47,276 bases of DNA from an uncultured Sphingomonas sp. (GTDB taxonomy: Bacteria; Pseudomonadota; Alphaproteobacteria; Sphingomonadales; Sphingomonadaceae), in NCBI GenBank assembly GCA_913775025.1, contig CAJYJW010000237.1:1-47276 (forward strand), written 5' to 3'. A program made the translations under genes and the position numbers. The stretch's first letter is position 1. The number at the start of each line of letters is the position of its first letter. Shown here one piece after another: positions 43,745-47,276 of the stretch. Under the pieces are notes generated by a model, which made no database searches, was not told the DNA's origin, and worked only from the letters and a program-made list of their open reading frames with translations.

Positions 43745-43869
43745 TCCTGATAGGGTTCATGTGCCGACCGAGACGGGGCGGATCCGGCAGACGCTTAGGC
43801 CTGTAGCATACCTACCATTCCATTCTTCACGCGTATATGCATAACACGGTATATATCGGGAGATGTATC
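43745..43869. promoter_or_regulatory. Intergenic region with AT-rich promoter/operator of the MarR-GNAT gene
   Basis: The 125-base gap contains an AT-rich block at 43831-43858. It includes the direct repeat GTATAT (43833-43838 and 43849-43854) and the near-palindrome CGGTATATATCG (43847-43858). The block ends just before the GGGAGA ribosome binding site, so binding here would block expression; autoregulation by the MarR-type protein is plausible. No match to class A or B sites is convincing. Confidence 0.4.
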
Positions 43870-44853
43870 GTGGTTGATGTGTTGCGGGATATGGGCGCGG
43901 CGTTCCTCGGGAGCCGCCTCAAGCGGCTTGGCGAGAGGATGCAGACCGGGGCGGCCCGGGTCATCGCCGATGCTGGGCTCCCGGTGCAGCCGGCTCATAT
44001 GCCCCTGCTCGTGGCACTTGACGGACGATCGCTGACCATAGGCCAGATCGGGCAGGCAGTGGGCATCAGCCAGCCCGGGGTCACGCGCGGCATCGGGCAA
44101 CTCGTCGCTATGGGTCTGGTGCGGGCGGATGTCGGCAGCGATCAGCGGCACCGCGCTATCTCGCTCACCGATGCTGGGGCCGCCGTGATCGCACGCGCCA
44201 GGCTGCACGTGTGGCCGCAGGTCGCGGACGCTGTCGAAACCGTGCTGAAAAGCCAGGCGGAGGCGTTTCTGCGCACGCTCGCCGACGTGGAGACCGCGCT
44301 TACGGCGAACCCGCTCGATCAGTTGGCGGCGCGGGCCGCGCCGGGGCTTTCCATCCGTGACTATTCCGATGATCTCGCCGTCGATTTCCACGACATCAAC
44401 GCCGAGTGGATCAGCGATATGTTCCGATTGGAGGATACCGATCGCCAGACGCTGGAACACCCGCGCGCGAGCATCATCGACGCAGGGGGCGCCATCCTGT
44501 TCGTGGAGGCGAAGGGAATGGGCATCGTCGGCGCCTGCGCCCTGCAAAAGACGAGCGCGACCGGCTTCGAATTGACCAAGATGGGGGTTCGCAAGGCGGC
44601 GCGCGGGCTGAAGGCCGGTGAATTCCTGCTGCGCGCGGTGATCGACAGGGCCGCCGCCATGGGTGCTGATCCGCTCTATCTCTTGACGAGCAAACGCTGC
44701 GCCGCCGCGATCCACCTGTACGAGAAGCTCGGCTTCCAGCACGATGCCGCCATCATGGCGGACTATGGCGCGCGGTACGCCCGCTGCGATGTGGCCATGC
44801 GCTACCGGGGGCTGGACGGCGGCGCGGCATCGGGGGCGGCGAAGCCCGGCTGA
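43870..44853 (+). CDS. MarR-type regulator fused to a GNAT acetyltransferase domain
   Basis: The 327-residue protein has an N-terminal MarR winged helix (about 35-105) with SLTIGQIGQAVGISQPGVTRGIGQLVAMGLV and a wing containing GSDQRHRAISLTDAG. Its C-terminal GNAT domain (about 165-310) has GMGIVGACALQKTSATGFELTKMGVRKAARGLKAGE and YLLTSKRCAAAIHLYEKLGF. Such HTH-GNAT fusions are known; the acetyltransferase half may sense acyl-CoA or modify a partner. The GTG at 43870 follows GGGAGA at six bases; an upstream ATG at 43837 lies in the operator. Its 3' end overlaps the convergent EpsD-type gene by 52 bases. It is a candidate regulator of the cluster. Confidence 0.85.
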   Translation: MVDVLRDMGAAFLGSRLKRLGERMQTGAARVIADAGLPVQPAHMPLLVALDGRSLTIGQIGQAVGISQPGVTRGIGQLVAMGLVRADVGSDQRHRAISLTDAGAAVIARARLHVWPQVADAVETVLKSQAEAFLRTLADVETALTANPLDQLAARAAPGLSIRDYSDDLAVDFHDINAEWISDMFRLEDTDRQTLEHPRASIIDAGGAILFVEAKGMGIVGACALQKTSATGFELTKMGVRKAARGLKAGEFLLRAVIDRAAAMGADPLYLLTSKRCAAAIHLYEKLGFQHDAAIMADYGARYARCDVAMRYRGLDGGAASGAAKPG

Positions 44854-45638
44854 TATGCGATCTTCGCCTCACGGCGCAGGCTATCCAGTTGCTTGGCCAA
44901 TGCATCCCGCCCGGCATCCTGCCGGATCAGCTCCAGCGCCAGCCGGTTCGCCAGATCCGGCGCGATCGGTTCCGGCCGGCGCGAGACGATCACGCCCACC
45001 AGCGCCTCGCCATTCTGGACGACCACGAACGGCTCGCCCGGCGGCAGGCTTTGGAGGGTACGATATAATTCCGCCGGCAAGGTGGCGGTGTCGATCGTCG
45101 CGCGTTGCCGGTCGAACCCCACCTTGGCGGCCGTCAGCCGGCGGGCGATCTCCGCCATATCATGCGCATCTTTCAGGCCATCGGTGGGAAAGCCGCCGGC
45201 CGGGTAGCGGATCTGATCCGCGAGCAATATCTCGCGGCCGGCAAAGCGGCTGGGATTGTCGCGGATATATTGCTCCACATCGCGCGCATAGGGCGGCCGC
45301 AACCCCCGCACGACCTTGGCGGCGAGCATGTCCGTGAGAATGCGATCCTCAGCCGCGCGCACCGCCAGCAGATAGTCCTGACTGCGGTCGATCCCCTCTC
45401 GTTTCGCCTCCTGCACGACCAGTTGCCGCAGGACGAGTTGGTCCAGCGCGGCGTTACGTTGCATGGCCGTATCCTTGGCGCTCGCCCCGCCCGCGCCGGC
45501 CAGCACGGCGTTCAACTGGGGCCGGGTGATCTCGTCACCGTTCACGGTGGCGACCACCTGCCCTTCCGGCGTACGATCGCCGCAGGCCGCCAGCGATACG
45601 GCCAGCGTCAGCATCAGAGCGGCATGGCGCATCATCAT
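44802..45638 (-). CDS. EpsD-type peptidyl-prolyl isomerase lipoprotein
   Basis: The 278-residue protein has a lipoprotein signal (LMLTLAVSLAACGD, lipobox LAAC) and a SurA/parvulin-like N-terminal helical region VATVNGDEITRPQLNAVL, ALDQLVLRQLVVQEAKREGI, followed by a degenerate rotamase region. This is the EpsD family of exosortase-linked exopolysaccharide loci, thought to aid assembly of the export complex in the periplasm. The ATG at 45638 overlaps the EpsI stop by four bases. The last 52 bases overlap the convergent MarR-GNAT gene. Confidence 0.82.
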   Translation of the reverse strand: MMMRHAALMLTLAVSLAACGDRTPEGQVVATVNGDEITRPQLNAVLAGAGGASAKDTAMQRNAALDQLVLRQLVVQEAKREGIDRSQDYLLAVRAAEDRILTDMLAAKVVRGLRPPYARDVEQYIRDNPSRFAGREILLADQIRYPAGGFPTDGLKDAHDMAEIARRLTAAKVGFDRQRATIDTATLPAELYRTLQSLPPGEPFVVVQNGEALVGVIVSRRPEPIAPDLANRLALELIRQDAGRDALAKQLDSLRREAKIAYQPGFAAPDAAPPSSPR

Positions 45639-46342
45639 TCTCCCGTATCCGGCCCCAGCAGCACGCGCCGGCCGAGCGGCCCGACACGCCCCGTCAGCGC
45701 GCGTGCGAACGCTTCCAGGCGCACCAGCGAGGCGGCGGGATCATTCGACAGCATCGACATGCGCACCAGCACGCCATCGGGCAGGCGACGCGCGAGATTG
45801 TTGCGGACCACCGCGACATGTTCGGCCGCCCAGCTTTTCGGAAAGTCCCGGCCGATGCGCGTCCAGTAGAGCAGTTGCTCCGTCCGGATATCGCTCTCGG
45901 CGGTCCAGAAGGTGCCGGGCACGGATCGACCGGAGGCGACCGGCAGGCGCACGCCCTCCCGCCCCTGCAAGCGATAGCCTTGCGCGGGATAGCAGGCTTC
46001 CGGCCGATGGACCGCGAACAGCCCCGTCTGCCCGCCGCCATAAGCGACCAGCAGCATCACGGGGGGGCCATCACCGTCTGTGTAGACCCGCGTCAGCACC
46101 TGATCGTAGGTACGCACCTCGGTCTCGTCGGGCGGGGGCAGCACCAGGCCACTCGCGCCGACGAAGCGCCAGGCGCCGAGCGTATGAGGGATCGCCGCCT
46201 CCAGCCCCTCGGGCCGCAGCAGCGGCGGTCCGGCGCGCGGCGTAAGCGCGACGGCCAGCGCGGAGGTCGCGATCAGCGCACCGCCGAACAGGAACTGGCG
46301 ACGCGCCGGATCGATCGGCGCGGGGGCGGCGGGCGCGATCAT
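45635..46342 (-). CDS. epsI: EpsI family exosortase-associated protein
   Basis: The 235-residue protein has an N-terminal membrane anchor or Tat-like signal with RRQFLFGGALIATSALAVAL, then the EpsI domain with YGGGQTGLFAVHRPEACYPAQGYRLQGRE, the conserved HxPxxCYP motif. EpsI acts with the exosortase in exopolysaccharide export loci, either fused or, as here, as a separate gene. The ATG at 46342 overlaps the exosortase stop by four bases. The length is usual for the stand-alone form. Confidence 0.87.
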   Translation of the reverse strand: MIAPAAPAPIDPARRQFLFGGALIATSALAVALTPRAGPPLLRPEGLEAAIPHTLGAWRFVGASGLVLPPPDETEVRTYDQVLTRVYTDGDGPPVMLLVAYGGGQTGLFAVHRPEACYPAQGYRLQGREGVRLPVASGRSVPGTFWTAESDIRTEQLLYWTRIGRDFPKSWAAEHVAVVRNNLARRLPDGVLVRMSMLSNDPAASLVRLEAFARALTGRVGPLGRRVLLGPDTGE

Positions 46343-47235
46343 GCCGCCCCCCTGCGCCTGCGACGGACATGTCCGATGATCGCATCCGCCAGCAGCAGCA
46401 GCGCCACCGCCAGCATGAACAGCAGGATGCCGGCGATATCGTGGACATACACCTGCGCCACCCGCTCCCCGAAATACCAGGTGACGAGAATCAGCAGCAG
46501 CACGCGCACGAAATTGGCGAACACCGCGATCGGGGCCAACGTCAGCAACAGCGGCAGGGACGCCCGCCAGTCGCCGTCGTAGCGCATATACGCATAGAAT
46601 ATGCCGATCGCGCCCAACCCGATCAGCGAGTTCAGACCGGAGCAGGCGGTGGCCATCAGTAGCTCGTAGCGATCGACGTAGATCACCACCCCGCCATGCC
46701 CCACCGGATAGCCAAGCCACGACAGCAGCGACACCGCCGCGCTGGACAGGCCAAGCTTGAGCATATGGCTGAACGGTAGGATCAGCGTTTCGGGCTGCGG
46801 AAACATGAAAAGCAGATAGACGAGCGGAAACCACAGCAGCCGCAGCGCCCGCCAGCCAGCATGATAATAGAAGATCGCGGCGAAGGCGACATAGACGCCC
46901 ATGCACTCGATCCCCAGCATGCCGGTGATCCGCGCGAAAACGTAGCCGATCAGCGCGGGCACCAGGAGCAGCGCCGTCAGCCTGGGATCGCCCCGCTCCG
47001 CGACGGCGGCGACGGCATGCCGCTGGCGAGCGAGCAGCCAGATGCCGGTGGCAAGTACGATCGGCCCATGCCCGCCCGTCTCGATCGACCAATATTCGCG
47101 CGCCAGCGTAGCGAGCGTGGGCAGCGCCAGGATGGCGGCTCCCAGCCACAGGAACCACCCGCGCGCCACTATGCGCCGCATTTCCACGGATATGGGTGAA
47201 GCGGTTGACGCGCGTACGGCAACGGGAGCGGTCAT
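46339..47235 (-). CDS. Exosortase, multi-pass membrane transpeptidase-like protein
   Basis: The 298-residue inner-membrane protein has about eight hydrophobic segments and the exosortase triad C198 (ATACSGLNSL), R244 (NFVRVLLL) and H265 (VHDIAG). Exosortases process PEP-CTERM-type proteins; this type, next to EpsI and EpsD, belongs to exopolysaccharide loci of proteobacteria and may be the sphingomonad XrtV class, though I cannot confirm the class. The start at 47235 (MTAPVAVRAS) is the last ATG before adapter sequence; an apparent N-terminal extension beginning MCSSDL is an adapter artefact. Genuine upstream sequence is only 13 bases, so the promoter is missing. Confidence 0.87.
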   Translation of the reverse strand: MTAPVAVRASTASPISVEMRRIVARGWFLWLGAAILALPTLATLAREYWSIETGGHGPIVLATGIWLLARQRHAVAAVAERGDPRLTALLLVPALIGYVFARITGMLGIECMGVYVAFAAIFYYHAGWRALRLLWFPLVYLLFMFPQPETLILPFSHMLKLGLSSAAVSLLSWLGYPVGHGGVVIYVDRYELLMATACSGLNSLIGLGAIGIFYAYMRYDGDWRASLPLLLTLAPIAVFANFVRVLLLILVTWYFGERVAQVYVHDIAGILLFMLAVALLLLADAIIGHVRRRRRGAA

Positions 47236-47248
47236 GATCGCGCCGCCG

Positions 47249-47276
47249 AGATCGGAAGAGCACACGTCTGAACTCC
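47249..47276. other. Illumina sequencing adapter remnant at the contig end
   Basis: The last 28 bases begin AGATCGGAAGAGCACACGTC, the start of the standard Illumina TruSeq read-1 adapter, and continue as that adapter to the end. They are not genomic. Reading frames that start here give the known artefact peptides MCSSDL and MLFRS. Confidence 0.97.

Noticed and set aside
46339-47265. Exosortase N-terminal extension beginning MCSSDLGG
   Set aside because: Those codons lie in Illumina adapter sequence; the gene start is placed at 47235.
1-47276. Genomic island hallmarks: integrase, transposase, tRNA attachment site, CRISPR or phage genes
   Set aside because: None seen on reading both strands; base composition also looks uniform, so recent transfer of the cluster is not supported by this window.

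Overview
The window looks like a chromosomal stretch of a high-GC alphaproteobacterium, most likely a sphingomonad. Four things suggest this: a fused transaldolase/glucose-6-phosphate isomerase in a pentose-phosphate operon, an exosortase/EpsI/EpsD set, a large TonB-dependent receptor inside a catabolic cluster, and a MarR-GNAT fusion regulator. I saw no rRNA, tRNA, CRISPR array, transposase or integrase. The last 28 bases (47249-47276) are Illumina adapter sequence, so the right end is a contig end.

Layout. (1) 1-6040, minus strand: core carbon metabolism, tkt > tal-pgi > gnd > zwf (zwf cut by the window edge). (2) 6291-7284, plus strand: a small membrane protein and a 75-residue helix-turn-helix protein. 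(3) 7299-14752, minus strand: an eight-gene catabolic operon with an HMG-CoA-lyase-like enzyme, an isochorismatase-family amidase, two PuuE-like polysaccharide-deacetylase-fold hydrolases, a LeuC/LeuD-like hydro-lyase, an isocitrate-lyase-superfamily C-C lyase and a zinc alcohol dehydrogenase. (4) 14827-20706, plus strand: a class III CoA-transferase, a second LeuC/LeuD-like pair, then a VOC protein, an alpha/beta-hydrolase-fold protein and an unknown protein. (5) 20772-26265, minus strand: a tandem alpha/beta-hydrolase-fold protein, an MFS transporter, an FAD-linked oxidase and a bicupin. (6) 26394-31112, plus strand: a second MFS transporter, a TonB-dependent receptor and a GntR/UTRA regulator. 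(7) 31232-34767: a quinone-reductase-like protein and an MmgE/PrpD protein (plus), facing an SDR and a HapK/RedY-like protein (minus). (8) 34849-43744, plus strand: a methyltransferase, a small protein, a fumarate-reductase-like flavoprotein, a second MDR oxidoreductase, hydantoinase A and B, and an Asp/Glu-racemase-family protein. (9) 43870-44853: the MarR-GNAT regulator. (10) 44802-47235, minus strand: exosortase, EpsI and an EpsD-type lipoprotein, the edge of an exopolysaccharide locus.

How the genes may work together (inference). Regions 3-8 look like one large catabolic regulon for an imported compound. Genes in regions 3 and 4 fit this order: cyclic imide > half-amide (PuuE/cyclic-imide-hydrolase-like enzymes) > substituted maleate (isochorismatase-family amidase) > substituted malate (LeuCD-like hydratases) > pyruvate plus a short acid (isocitrate-lyase-superfamily lyase, or CoA-transferase plus HMGL-like lyase). 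The last steps mirror the known dimethylmaleate hydratase/dimethylmalate lyase pair of nicotinate fermentation. Alkyl maleimides, which arise by oxidation of tetrapyrroles, are an attractive candidate substrate, but the sequence does not prove this. Hydantoinase A/B and the racemase-like protein could open a related lactam.

Regulation. At least two classes of inverted repeat recur at the promoters of regions 2-8. Class A is ATTGTATTG-N9-CAAT, at 6989, 14769 and 31149. Class B is roughly GNYATA-N4-TATRNC, at 26319, 34807 and 37851, with a weak half-site near 18130. A separate 28-bp palindrome precedes the receptor gene at 27721. The GntR and MarR-GNAT proteins are the obvious candidate regulators. 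At least fourteen gene junctions overlap by four bases, indicating strong translational coupling.
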